Source: Cristatella mucedo (lineage: Eukaryota; Bryozoa; Phylactolaemata; Cristatellidae). From it: 64,000 nt of DNA. Positions 24,206 to 46,499 of the stretch are shown here, piece by piece. A program made the position numbers and the translations under genes. The stretch is from NCBI GenBank assembly GCA_009760855.2, contig WPIO01000081.1, forward strand, positions 1,369,001-1,433,000. The letters are read 5' to 3'. The notes under the pieces are model-generated. The model made no database searches and was not told the DNA's origin. It saw only the letters and a list, made by a program, of their open reading frames with translations. Position 1 is the first letter of the stretch, and every line of letters starts with the position of its first letter.

Positions 24206-24655
24206 CGCTGCTGCAAATTCCTGGGGTTTAAATGACAAATGCAGCTAGCTAGCATCGTTAAAGAAAAGATGGCCAATCTCACAGGTCCCAATCACTTTTC
24301 CTAGAGGTTTGGTATAAATAAAGAACAGCGACAGATCAACAGCTGACCCGTGCGAACTTCTACAGACGATTGGTGTGTTAGATGAGACGTCACTACCATA
24401 CGGTACGGGTTAAATCAGATCGGAATCGTGCGATTTAAACTAACCCGGAGCTTCAACTGTCAGACCGATCGTTGTTCTTAACTTTTTAATCAGTTTTACT
24501 CAACAATGTCAAACGCAGCCGATAAATCAAACACGATCAGGGCATTAACAATAACGACATTTCGGCTTATTGGAATGTCCTTGATCTCATTGTAGAGGGC
24601 ATTTTCATTGAAATCGTGCTGCTAGAATGCTGTCCAAAATTTTCTACTCGTGTGC
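24206..24655 (-). mobile_element. LINE family A reverse transcriptase fragment (left part of a split copy)
   Basis: Collinear with the minus-strand element at 47505-47930: 'tttaaatgacaaatgcagct', 'aatcacttttcctagaggtt', 'cagaccgatcgttgttctta' and 'tcattgtagagggcattttc' all have counterparts there. It is degraded. The same element continues after a family B insertion at 25640. Confidence 0.7.
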
Positions 24656-24974
24656 TGTATAAGCTGCATAGAGAAAATCTTTTGGAAAATCTTGGACAAT
24701 AAAAATATACTAATAATATCAACACATTTGTATACCACTCATGTAGAACTGAATTTCTCTCTGGGCACTATAGAGATACTGCATATAAAGCATTACCAAA
24801 CGTTTGGTGGTAACAACCGCAAGCAAGAGGTATAGTGAAAGCAGGTACATGTACACGAAGAAATAAAAAGAAGAATTAAAAGTGAACAATAAATTGCGAG
24901 AACCTAGAAATCTAAATTTGGCTTTTATTTAAATTGGCCTACACGATTGCCTATTTGACATACTGTCCTAAACC
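24656..24974. other. Unannotated AT-rich stretch between LINE A and LINE B pieces
   Basis: No recognisable content. It is probably part of the inserted material that splits the family A copy. Confidence 0.4.
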
Positions 24975-25633
24975 CTTTTGCTGACGTACAGGCATGTGCT
25001 ATCAGGCGTTTACAGCTGGCGTAAAAATCTGCAGCTAAGCTTGTCCAACATAAGCTTTGCAGCTGCCACATCACACCACTTCTCGCCGACCTGCACTGGC
25101 TACCAGTCAAGCAAAGTATCGACTTCAAGGTTTTGTCGCTCACTTTTAGCTTACTTCATTCTTTGGCTCCAGCCAATCTCTCAGATCTACTCTCCCACCA
25201 GGCCAAGCATCGTACCACCTGCTTTTCGGAATCCAACAGTTTACCAATACCTCGTACAAACCTCATATCCTTGGGATATCATGCATATAGTTCGTATGCT
25301 TTCAAAGCCTGGAACTCACTCCCGACTTCCGTCACGACATCCCCTGACTTGAACGTATTTACAAAGAAATTAAAAACGCACCTATTTAGGACAGCATTTA
25401 GTGGGTCCCTGTAATTCGTCCTTTACGTGCCAATGCGTGCTGACACTGTGCATGCTGGCACTAACCACACTTGCATGCTGACCCTGTGCATGTCACCCCT
25501 AATGATGTTATTCGTGTTGTCTATCAAGCACGATGCCACTCATCATTCGATTGCGTTTCCTATGTAGCAAATGTAAAGATCCTAGAAAGAGATGGAGTTC
25601 CCTGATGGCGCTTTATCAAGTATATTATTATCT
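24975..25633 (+). mobile_element. LINE family B, 5'-truncated, nested in LINE A
   Basis: Encodes, in broken frames, the C-terminal region (ADLHWLPVKQ-like DNA, 'SDLLSHQAKHRTTCFSESNS', 'FKAWNSLPTSVTTSPDL'). It then carries the family B 3' UTR and the tail 'aaagatcctagaaagagatg ... gatggcgctttatcaagta'. Orientation is opposite to the family A copy it interrupts. Confidence 0.85.
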
Positions 25634-25639
25634 AGAGAA

Positions 25640-26560
25640 ACGTAAAACCTGGATTGTGGTTGGACTAAGTTGATTTGCCAGTGAAAACTAAAAACATGCA
25701 TAACATAGGGTCTTCAAAAGACGAACCTGTTTACCTAGTTTATATAAGGGTTTTCACTTCTTTTACATAAACCCCAAAGCAATTTCCTAATGAAGGTCAC
25801 AGTATGCCACATAACACTGTTTTAGTTAGATGATGCTTCATGGGGGCAAGAATAATCGCATTTTGTCACCATAAAAAGCGGAGAACTTATTTCCCGAACA
25901 TTTAATGCATGGGTATTGAGACAGCTCATATATTTTTCAAACAAAAAAAGTATTCAGTGTCACGAGAATTTATTTGGGTCTGACTGGCAGGACTTCAGCT
26001 GCCAAGTGAGAAAAAAGAAGCTCTAAATTCTATAAGCTTCCGGTGTAAACCCGACGAAAGTCTTTGAAACTGACAAGTTTGGTATTAGACCTAGACTTAT
26101 TCAGAGCTGCTATCTTCAAGTTTCTTAATAAATAAAAAAAGCAGCCTCTGAGACTTCGTTCGAGGATAGAACTAAGGGAGCATGCTCGCTGAGAGCATTC
26201 CTTGGTATCGAGTTTATCGCGACAAGGGGGAATCTAGGATGTCGGCAGAGTCTGGGTGCAGATCAAGAACCGCTGCATTTAAGATAAAGGACAGCTGCAT
26301 CAAAAACAAGCCATCCAGAATTTCTTAGCTTCAATGCTTCCTAAGTTGTGTTACTGGAAAAACTCCACGAAGGAACGGGAACAGTTGATGAGAATGAGCA
26401 ACGTTCCGAAATGGTTTGAGCCCACACAACAATGCCAGTGGCGCAGAAATCCTTAATAATGACGAGATCCAGCACCAAGATTTCGGGTGAGTTAGGACTG
26501 ATTATTAGGTTCAAAGATGCTCGGTTAATAATTCTACCCAGCCCCATGTATAGTTACAAG
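25640..26560 (-). mobile_element. LINE family A fragment (right part of the split copy)
   Basis: Corresponds to 48140-49000 of the best family A copy: 'tagggtcttcaaaagacgaa', 'gtctgactggcaggacttca', and a minus-strand frame with 'LDLVIIKD' and 'TISERCSFSSTVPVPS', matching the end of the endonuclease domain and the linker. It is degraded. Confidence 0.7.
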
Positions 26561-26782
26561 TCAAAGCGCTAGTAACCGGTTGAAGCCATGACGGAAAAAT
26601 GCCAACGGATGAGACAATTGCAACTTCAACTAGCCACACGAACTAAGCAAAATGCATGCAGGGCAAAGGGGGGTGCTTAGAACAGCTAATGAAGATCTGG
26701 CATCTTCTGATCAATTAGGCAGAGCATTTGGGAATGTTGAGCTAACACCTTGCCAGCTCTACTAAAATAACATATGTTGTTA

Positions 26783-27042
26783 ATAATAATAATAATAATA
26801 ATACACTGAATAAAGCGGCCTCGGAGAACTCAATCTTTTTCTAGTTGGTGAGCCGCGACTGCTCACTAGGTAAGGTGGCTGCTTCTCACGACCTCGGCGC
26901 CAAAGTTGTGAGTTCGAATCCTGGGGTGGGCGATCCTGTATTGCGACTGAAAGTGGTGGTGATAGCCGTAGAGGCTCTTCTGTCGCTATGCAAAGAGGCT
27001 GTTGAATCAGTTAGTATTTTTTAGGCGCTTTACATTTGCCAT
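26783..27042 (-). mobile_element. LINE B 3' tail split by a SINE2 insertion
   Basis: The left half (TAA)n...'gaataaagcggcctcggaga' ... 'tctttttctag' ends at 26844, and the right half resumes at 27023 with 'aggcgctttacatttgcc'. Joined, these read as a normal reverse-oriented family B tail. Confidence 0.8.
26845..27022 (+). mobile_element. SINE2 (tRNA-derived)
   Basis: The head contains 'ctgctcactaggtaaggtgg' (box A-like) and 'tgagttcgaatcctgg' (box B). The body 'ggtggtgatagccgtagagg', 'ctcttctgtcgctatgcaaa' and 'gaggctgttgaatcagttag' is shared with the copy at 31.37-31.53 kb. It sits inside a LINE B tail, so it inserted after that copy. Confidence 0.9.
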
Positions 27043-27063
27043 CCAAAAAATAGTTCCTTGTAC

Positions 27064-27215
27064 GTCGAGACTTAGGGGAAATTAATCTTTATTTAGGTGC
27101 TTCACGTGTGCCATGGGCTCGAGCCCATGACCTCGGTCTTCAAATACATTCACCTTGACCTCTGTCAGTGAAGGCGAGACACCTTAACCACTGGGCCAAA
27201 CTAGCAAGGCATAAG
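27064..27215 (-). mobile_element. SINE1, subfamily 1b
   Basis: Reverse-oriented tail ('gaaattaatctttatttagg'), box B-like 'gggctcgagcccat', the 1b module 'tcaaatacattcaccttgac' and the tRNA-like head ('ttaaccactgggccaaacta'). Confidence 0.85.
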
Positions 27216-27739
27216 ACTGTTTGTCTTGGATCCATGCTGCGGATTACTTTGCAAGCAGTGAATACCAATAGGTACTTCTAAACATCCTGGTGAATTTCTG
27301 GCTACGTCTCTGATCCAAGCTTAATATAATCAATCTGCAAACTCGATACCTTGGCCAACCGATCGTAAGCACTACGTTTTTCCTACCGGAGTCCTAGTAA
27401 CTGCATCCGATGGCCGATAAGTTATTATGCAGGCCGCTAGATCAATGCAATATACTCTGTCTATATATCTTCAATCTTCTTCAATCTACTCTTATTTTTT
27501 GCTCATTACCATTCTTTTACTGCGAACTCTTTGTCTGAATGCATGACTTGATTACCGTAGCAGCAAACTCGAGTAGGTACAGGGAGGCCCGAATTACCTC
27601 CCCACACCACAAATCACCTCTGGCCCACCCCTTACGGTAGCTCGGTTGGGTTCCCTGATCTAACTGCCCGCTAGATGGTGCTTGGAGGATTCTTTTAGTT
27701 AATACGTTTAGCTACTGTCGTAGCTTTCATATGACTGTG
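27216..27739. other. Unannotated stretch
   Basis: No gene or repeat was recognised. Confidence 0.45.
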
Positions 27740-28214
27740 CAGTCACCATGCTTTGGGCAATCTGTTTCCAGATTGCTCAGTGTATGCAGAAACGTCGGCA
27801 ATGGACACTCACGACACCCGAAATCTATTACTCAGCAACTCCATATCTAGACGAACTGGCGTTGAAAATCTGGCCTCTTTAACGCTAAACTCTGCAGTGC
27901 GAGTGTCTCCAGCGCAGGCAGAATCGTTTCGGGCGTGGCACACCGCGGTTTCCGTCGGATGCGCACACACTGTGTGACCTCCGATCATGTGATCGCTCAA
28001 AATGTCCTCCTGAGATGGCAAGCCATTTGTGGACGCCTGTCCGCCTGTTCCCCTTAGCGTCGAAAATAAAGGTTCGTGGCCGAATGCCGAGAGTGATGCT
28101 TTGATGTTCGGGATGCCTCATCGAGCGCCGAAGCTGCAGCTACAGCTAGCAGGCCGCTTGCTTTGACAGGCAATAACGCTGCCGCCGAGCCGTCGCTTCC
28201 GAGCGGCTGTGAGC
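27740..28214 (+). promoter_or_regulatory. Upstream region and probable promoter/5' UTR of NUDT12
   Basis: Composition changes from AT-rich to GC- and CpG-rich across this stretch and stays so into the first intron, as expected of a housekeeping-type promoter. No TATA box was placed. The transcription start cannot be fixed without RNA data. Overlapping open frames on both strands look like by-products of the GC-rich composition. Confidence 0.5.
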
Positions 28215-40650
<12,436 letters not shown>

Positions 40651-40762
40651 CCCTGCAAAGCCGCCGAGCTGCACGAGGGCAGTAGCAGCAGCCATCTCCG
40701 AGAAGGTGGGTGCTGCCCCTCGTAGCACACGCTGTCTCTCGAAGCAGCCACATGGGTTACTG

Positions 40763-40763
<1 letters not shown>

Positions 40764-40800
<37 letters not shown>

Positions 40801-40814
40801 TGTTGCTGTTGCTG
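40764..40814 (+). repeat. CTG repeat in NUDT12 3' UTR
   Basis: Eleven CTG triplets followed by three TTGCTG hexamers. Frames through it (poly-Ala, poly-Leu, poly-Gln) are artefacts. Confidence 0.95.
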
Positions 40815-40928
40815 CGGTGCCAACGGTTGCGAAGTGGCGACGCCTCCACCGCACACTTGATTGCGGCTTACGTCTTTGCCGTCAAGTGGCAGCAGCAGCA
40901 GCGTCGGTTACTACTGCTGTCACAGATG

Positions 40929-41092
40929 GAGCCTTTGCTGCACTTGGCAGCAGATTCTCGTTTCAATAAAGACACTTGACGTGCACGGGCACGTTGCAGC
41001 GCCATTTCCAGAGCCTTTGCTGCACTTGGCAGCAGATTCTCATTTCAATAAAGACACTTGACGTGCACGGGCACGTTGCAGCGCCATTTCCA
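40929..41092 (+). repeat. 82-bp tandem duplication carrying the poly(A) signal
   Basis: Copy 1 is 40929-41010 and copy 2 is 41011-41092. They differ at one position (tctcgttt versus tctcattt). Each contains ttcaataaagacacttgacg. Confidence 0.97.
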
Positions 41093-41262
41093 GTTCTGGT
41101 TGCTATAGCAAGCGCTTGACTTTTTTCACTCTGGCCTGTTGAGCACGCAATTCTTGTTGAGGCATCATTCGTAGCCTCGGGGATGGGGTTCGGGCTCTGA
41201 TGCTGCGCGTGCCGAGGCTGATGCCAGGTGGCTTATCTCTGGAGGCCTCTTTTCTACGCTGC
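41093..41262. other. Short intergenic stretch after NUDT12
   Basis: No feature was recognised before the SINE. Confidence 0.5.
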
Positions 41263-41403
41263 TGGTTTGGTCTAGTGGTTAAGGTGCTCGCCCCGACCAA
41301 GGCCTGCCTGAGGTCGTGGGCTGGAGCCCCGAGGCAGGTATGTGTGAAGCGCCTGAATAGAGATTAAGTTCTCTTGGGTCGTTATACAAATGAATTATAT
41401 TTC
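41263..41403 (+). mobile_element. SINE1, subfamily 1a
   Basis: Head 'gctggtttggtctagtggtt', then 'aaggtgctcgccccgaccaa', box B-like 'gtcgtgggctggagccccga', and tail 'gaatagagattaagttctct' and 'tgggtcgttatacaaatgaa'. It is among the best-preserved copies. Confidence 0.9.
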
Positions 41404-41879
41404 GACGAATGACTGCAATCTGCTCTAATTAGGCTAAATTCGAAAGAGCATCGGCTTTCCTTGCTCAAATCTCGAGTGAACATTGTAGGACACCTTCGAT
41501 TATATGTATCCACCAAATGTCACGTCATTTTTTTGCAATATTGTAAATGACCTGCAAAGACAGAGGCCTGTAACGCAATCCACTTTGAATCGCCTCAAAT
41601 CCAACACAAATCAGCTTCGAAAAGCTCCAGCAAGTTTGGAATATCAGATTAAGTTATATTTAAAAGTACCCACAACATTGTTTGCCAATTTGCTCACGTG
41701 TTCATCATGAAGTCCGATGAAATAGAATGCAGCTGCTGAGGCAAATAGCACAATAACTGCTGGTTTAACAGCCTCATGCTTGTAACACCAGAGCTTCAAC
41801 GGCTATCATCACCACTTGCACAATCTACCGAAAAATAAAATGAATATGAAAAATAATAATAATATGAAAAATAAAAATC
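41404..41879. other. Unannotated stretch with a SINE2 end fragment
   Basis: A minus-strand SINE2 3' fragment is at about 41755-41822 (ctgctggtttaacagcctca; ggctatcatcaccacttgca). The 68-codon frame at 41504-41710 is unrecognised. Confidence 0.5.
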
Positions 41880-43965
41880 CTGTGCGAAAAGCTCCTTTTT
41901 TATTGCAATGACAGAACACTCTGTGGCTATTTTACTCATAAAGTTTCACTTGCATTAGCACGGGCCTTGTCGTGTAATGTCCCACAATCGACTGCAATGG
42001 CCGGGAGAAATGGCACAATCCACTGCATCCGCCAAAAAACGATTATAAATAGATGGTGCCGAGCTCCAGTTTCTCGACTATAAACAGATTGTGCCGAGCT
42101 CCAGTTGTGTTTTACATTAAAGCCCACACTGTGTTGAGTGCACACTCTAGTAAATTCAAGAAATTCTACATTCATACCAAAATGGGCTGGGCAAATTACA
42201 GATTCCACTCTAATCCGCTGCAAATAATTCTTGAATCGTCAACACGAAGCTCTAATCTGCATTGCCTATAAGATTAGTTGTGTGTGAACTATTTCACTAC
42301 AATTGCATCGACCATTCTGAAGCATTGCACTGCTATCGACTGTAATCGCCTGGGCCAATACCGAAATCCTCAGCAAAGCGACTAGAAAGCATACACTTGA
42401 AGCTTCAATTCTGATTGCATGTTTCTCTAACCTAGTTTAAAGGATACTCGCACAATTTTGCTACAATGACCTCAACCATTCTGTTGCAATGCACTGCAAT
42501 CGACAGCAGTGTTTCGGGCCAATTTTGCAATCCACACCATTCCGTTACAAAATGCCACAAAATTGGTTTCTCATTGCTCCAATTTAATTTTTAATGCATA
42601 TTACAAATCACTTTGTTTGAAGTTTAGCCACATCATTTTAACCAATGTGCTTGTATATTATATGGCAATGCATGGCAATCTACGGCAATAGCTCGGCTCG
42701 ACGCAACAATGCACTACCATACGTGGCAAATTGGCCACAAATTGGCTGTGCGAAGCTCCAATTTTTTATTGCACATAACAATTCATTGTGTTTAAAGTAA
42801 AATCCTAGAGTTTTCAAGCTATTTTGCCGGTTAGTTTTCAACAATTCGCGGCAATCGACAGCAGTGGTAGGGGGCCAATACCACAATCCGAGGGAAATTG
42901 GCAAGAAATCAGCTGCACGAGGCTCCAACTCTCATTCCATGTAACATTGTACAGCCCTCGCTTACTTTCACCATATTCTGTGAGTTCAATCTCGGGCAAA
43001 GCATAGCAATCCATGGCATTGGCCCGGCGAATATTGTGATTGCTTCATTGCTGCACTATAAGCATATAGGCCGGAGGCATTTATGGTCATATGATTTACT
43101 TCGATCAGTTTATGACCGAGCTATGATTATGACCCAGTGGAGTTACAGAGCTGCCGATGGATTATGTGCCATGCTGGTTTACAGGAAAGGGTTTATATGG
43201 GTGAGTCGTGGAGGGCAGGACATATGCGTTCGGAAGTACTGCTCTGCGAACGCCAGCGAGCATTTACGTTTTTAGGAATCTGCTTCGGCGTGTTGTGTGA
43301 TATCGTGTACGTTCTGGCGAAGAGAACTTCAAACACAAATATAGCAATCCGTTATGGTACATCGCAAATCACGTGCAAGTGAGTGGGCCAATCCCAAAAC
43401 TTGCCTTGCTTATCACCGGGCACTGTGTTTAAAGTGCAACCACATACTTTCAACGAATTGCACACGTACAATTGTGAGCAATGTATGTCAATCGGCAGCT
43501 ATGGCTTGGGCCTATACCCCAAACAAATCAATGAGAAATCAGAAGGGCGAAGCTCTACTTGCCATTACAAGGAACATTTCGTTTCATCCAAAGTAAAATC
43601 ATGGCATTTTCTCAAGCTGTTTTGATCTCTAACTGTCAGCAATGCACGGCAATCGACAGCAATGGTAGGAGCCAATGCCAAAACTCGTTGAAAGTTTAAA
43701 AGATTGGCTTTGCGAAATTGCAACTCATTCCTTCCACGTGACATCTCATTGTGCGGGCTCATACTTTGCACCTATTGCTGAGCGTTCCACCGACAGTGAT
43801 GCATAGCAATCGACGGCAATGGCTCGTCTTCTACGGCAATACGTGTCAAATTAACTATAAATTGATCGAACAATGGTTCGAAGTTCCAATTATTATTCCA
43901 CAAAAAAGTGCACTGTTCGCCCACGTACTTTCAGCCAATTTCGAGCGTTCAATCTCGGCCACTGA
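41880..43965. repeat. Degenerate satellite array, period about 165 bp
   Basis: A core of the type GGCAATCGACAGCAATGG recurs at about 41983, 42328, 42491, 42671, 42845, 43003, 43340, 43484, 43640 and 43803, at intervals of about 145-180 bp or twice that. Each core is followed by GGCCAATnCCnCAAT and then by a GAAGCTCCAATT-like word, with a TTTAAAGT...TTTCA segment before the next core. That gives about 12 units, strongly diverged. The stretch at about 43050-43330 shows the pattern poorly and may be a very diverged unit or an insertion. Frames in the array look non-coding. Confidence 0.85.
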
Positions 43966-44839
43966 CCCGGCTTTGATGCTTCCGGTTGAGCCTTTAGGGC
44001 TTGTCAATATCTTCTTCTTTTTGACAAGATTTTGAACTGGGGCATCTGAGCTCCGAGCACTTGACGAAGCTTCAGACCGTTAAAAAATGAGTGAGCAAAT
44101 AATTTGTTGGTGGATCGAGTGACTACTGCGATTTACCGTTGTGGGATCGGCACCAAGTTCAGCAAGTTTTCCATTTGTTTTCTATTAGAGGCTGCCATGT
44201 TTGAGTAGATGGCTTGAATTAGCCTGCCGGGCGGTGTACCTCTGACAACCACCTTCAAGGACCTTTCTGAAGCAGGGGCATACTAGGTGGCTCAGAGAGA
44301 CACCAGAGAGACTTTCTGAGAGGAGCTTCAGAGAGAGGTTGCCAGTCTCAGCCTACCGTCGATCGGTTCTTTCGGAGTGGCTAGAACTGCCTAGAGCTAG
44401 CAGGCTTCGGAATTTCGTAAGCACTGCTCAAATCAGCTTCTAATTAATCAACGGAAGAGATCAATTGACATTACCTTTAGCATGTCACCTAAATGTATTT
44501 ACATTCTGTCGTATTTGTCCTGATTGCTCGAGAATCGGCGTTGCCAACTGAAGGCTTGTTCGTGACCTGAAGGTACTGGCCTTGGGGGCCTAGTTTGCTC
44601 ACTAAAGTTGTGAGCAGTTAACGGCAATAATAGCAATGGATCTTTTGGATGGTGTTCTAACAGGATTTAACCGCACTGCACCAGCGCTTCTGCCTCTCCC
44701 TAGAGGCATAGGGGCAGTTAACCATGCCGTGCCGCCACGTCTGCCTCCCCACAAGCGGCTGGGGAGGAGTGAACCCGGAGGAGCGTCCCGACGCATGCCT
44801 TTCCCATCCCACTCCCGTTTGGCCTAAGACTTTTGTGCT
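43966..44839. other. Unannotated stretch
   Basis: Includes imperfect gagagaca/ctcagaga-rich sequence around 44290-44345 and a GC-rich part at 44650-44830 with unrecognised short frames on both strands. Confidence 0.4.
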
Positions 44840-44942
44840 TCCATTTGACGACCGAGTTCGTGGGTGTGAACCCTTTGGCCTATGTGAAGCGCACGGATTG
44901 AGATTCAGTTCTCTTAGGGCGCTATGCAAATGAATGATAACA
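44840..44942 (+). mobile_element. SINE1 3' half
   Basis: Lacks the box A region. It has a box B-like 'gttcgtgggtgtgaacccttt' region and the tail 'gcacggattgagattcagtt' and 'ctcttagggcgctatgcaaa'. Confidence 0.75.
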
Positions 44943-45477
44943 TGGGCACTGGTATGGCTAAATACGCGCTGTACTCATTCCCCTGCTTCCCCTTCAGTTA
45001 GAGTTGTCTATCCGCCCATCCGTCACTGGTATCAAAATCATTTCAATGTGGCGGTACGCTATACAATAGCGATGGCACGACAGCACTATCAATTAGACGA
45101 ACTAAGTCGTCTAGTCCAGCCGAACTCTTGGGCCGTCTGATGAGTTGGATGTTGGTTTCACCGCCGTTTAGTTTTAAAAAAATTAGCCAAAATACATGGT
45201 CGAATTTCTGCAAGGCAGGCATGTAACGTGGGTTGGTTGCTTCGACTCCAACTACGGCTCTTGTGTTACATGCTCGACCACGCCCTAGCGTCCACGTGCC
45301 GCCGAAGCAGCTTTCCTAGGCGTCCGAATGGCTTGTTTACTGTGGGAGACACAGATAAATCACAAACGGCCTCCGAAAAGAGGCCTGTTTCCGACAGTTT
45401 ATTCGGTGAACCTGTTAGTAGCGTGTTAGACGCGATTGCGAATCATGTGAATTAACTCTTGCTCTCTCTCCATCTCT
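44943..45477. other. Intergenic stretch with an old LINE A fragment
   Basis: 45080-45240 (minus) loosely matches the family A segment 'cgtcatttaatttcaggaag ... ggcaaggcaagcattcag'. The rest is unrecognised. Confidence 0.45.
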
Positions 45478-46315
45478 ATCTCTGTTAGACGGCCACATCA
45501 GCTCCACAGTCAAATCTGCCAACTTTCAGCTACATGACATTGCTAAAACTCGGGCTTGTTTAGATACGGACACCACGTCAAAGTTCGTCCATGCATTCGT
45601 GACATCTCGTCTTGACTTCTGCAACTCACTACTTACTGGCCTGCCGGCATGTGCGATCAGGCGATTGCAGCTGGTGCAAAACTCTGCAGCTAGGCTTGTC
45701 TGTTGTGAGCGTTTGAGTTGAACATCACATCACTTCTCGCCGACCTGCACTGGCTACCAGTCAAGCAACGGATTGACTTCAAGGTTTTGTCGCTCACTTT
45801 TAGGTCCCTTCATTCTATGGCTCCAGCCTATCTCTCAAATCTACTCCCCACCAGACCAGACATCGTACCACCAGCTTTTCGGAATCCAACAGTATACCAA
45901 TATCTCGTACAAACCTCAAATCCTTTAAGGACCGTGCATTTAGTTCGTATGCTCCCAAAGCCTGTAACTCACTCCCGACCTGCGTCAGAACATCCCCTGA
46001 CCTGACCACATTTAAAAGGAACTTAAATACACACCTATTTAGGACAGCATTTAGCAGGTACCTGTGATTCGTCCTTGACGTGCTCATGCGTGCTGACACT
46101 GTGCATGCTGCCACTAACCACATTCACATGCTGACCCTGTGCATGTCACCCCTAACCATATTATTCATTTCGTTTGTTATTCAAGCATGATTTTACTTAC
46201 CCCTCAATTGCATTTCACTTTGCAGCAAATGTAAAGCGCCTAGAGAGCGAGAGATTAAGTTCTCTGAGGGCGCTTTATCAAGTGAATTATTAGTATTATT
46301 ATTATTATTATTATC
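45478..46315 (+). mobile_element. LINE family B, 5'-truncated
   Basis: Starts at 'acggccacatcagctccaca' and encodes the CR1 C-terminal region in broken frames (ADLHWLPVKQRIDFKVLSLT; FRSLHSMAPAYLSN). It has a full 3' UTR and tail ending in an (ATT)n run. It is among the younger-looking copies. Confidence 0.9.
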
Positions 46316-46355
46316 GTTCTTCTCATCTTACACCATGACTGTGTGGGAGCTCCCG

Positions 46356-46391
46356 ACTTTGTACTGTTCGTCGAATCGAGCAGTACAAAGT
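46356..46391. other. 15-bp stem, 6-nt loop inverted repeat
   Basis: actttgtactgttcg (46356-46370), loop tcgaat, then cgagcagtacaaagt (46377-46391). 14 of 15 pairs are Watson-Crick and the other is a G-U wobble if transcribed. It sits in the gap between a LINE B 3' end and a LINE A 3' end and is not part of either. Confidence 0.7.
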
Positions 46392-46499
46392 GTCACACAT
46401 TTCCCATGCAATGTGCATTGCCTACCATCGAGTGCTTCCACTACAGACACTCAGTTTAGCAGTCTCTGTATCGCAATGCGATGGTCTAAATGAGAAGTA

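Larger units (their letters stand above)
40651..41092 (+). other. NUDT12 3' UTR with two polyadenylation signals
   Basis: Contains a CTG repeat (40764-40814) and two AATAAA hexamers at 40965-40970 and 41047-41052, each in one copy of an 82-bp tandem duplication. Either could direct cleavage; the actual 3' end is not known. Confidence 0.8.

Noticed and set aside
27753-28121. Overlapping frames on both strands upstream of NUDT12, possible divergent gene
   Set aside because: Frames overlap on opposite strands, have no domain and no clear splice context. They are better explained by promoter GC content.
42053-43625. Many 60-125 codon frames at 42-43.6 kb
   Set aside because: They fall in the degenerate satellite, differ in frame from unit to unit and encode no recognisable protein.
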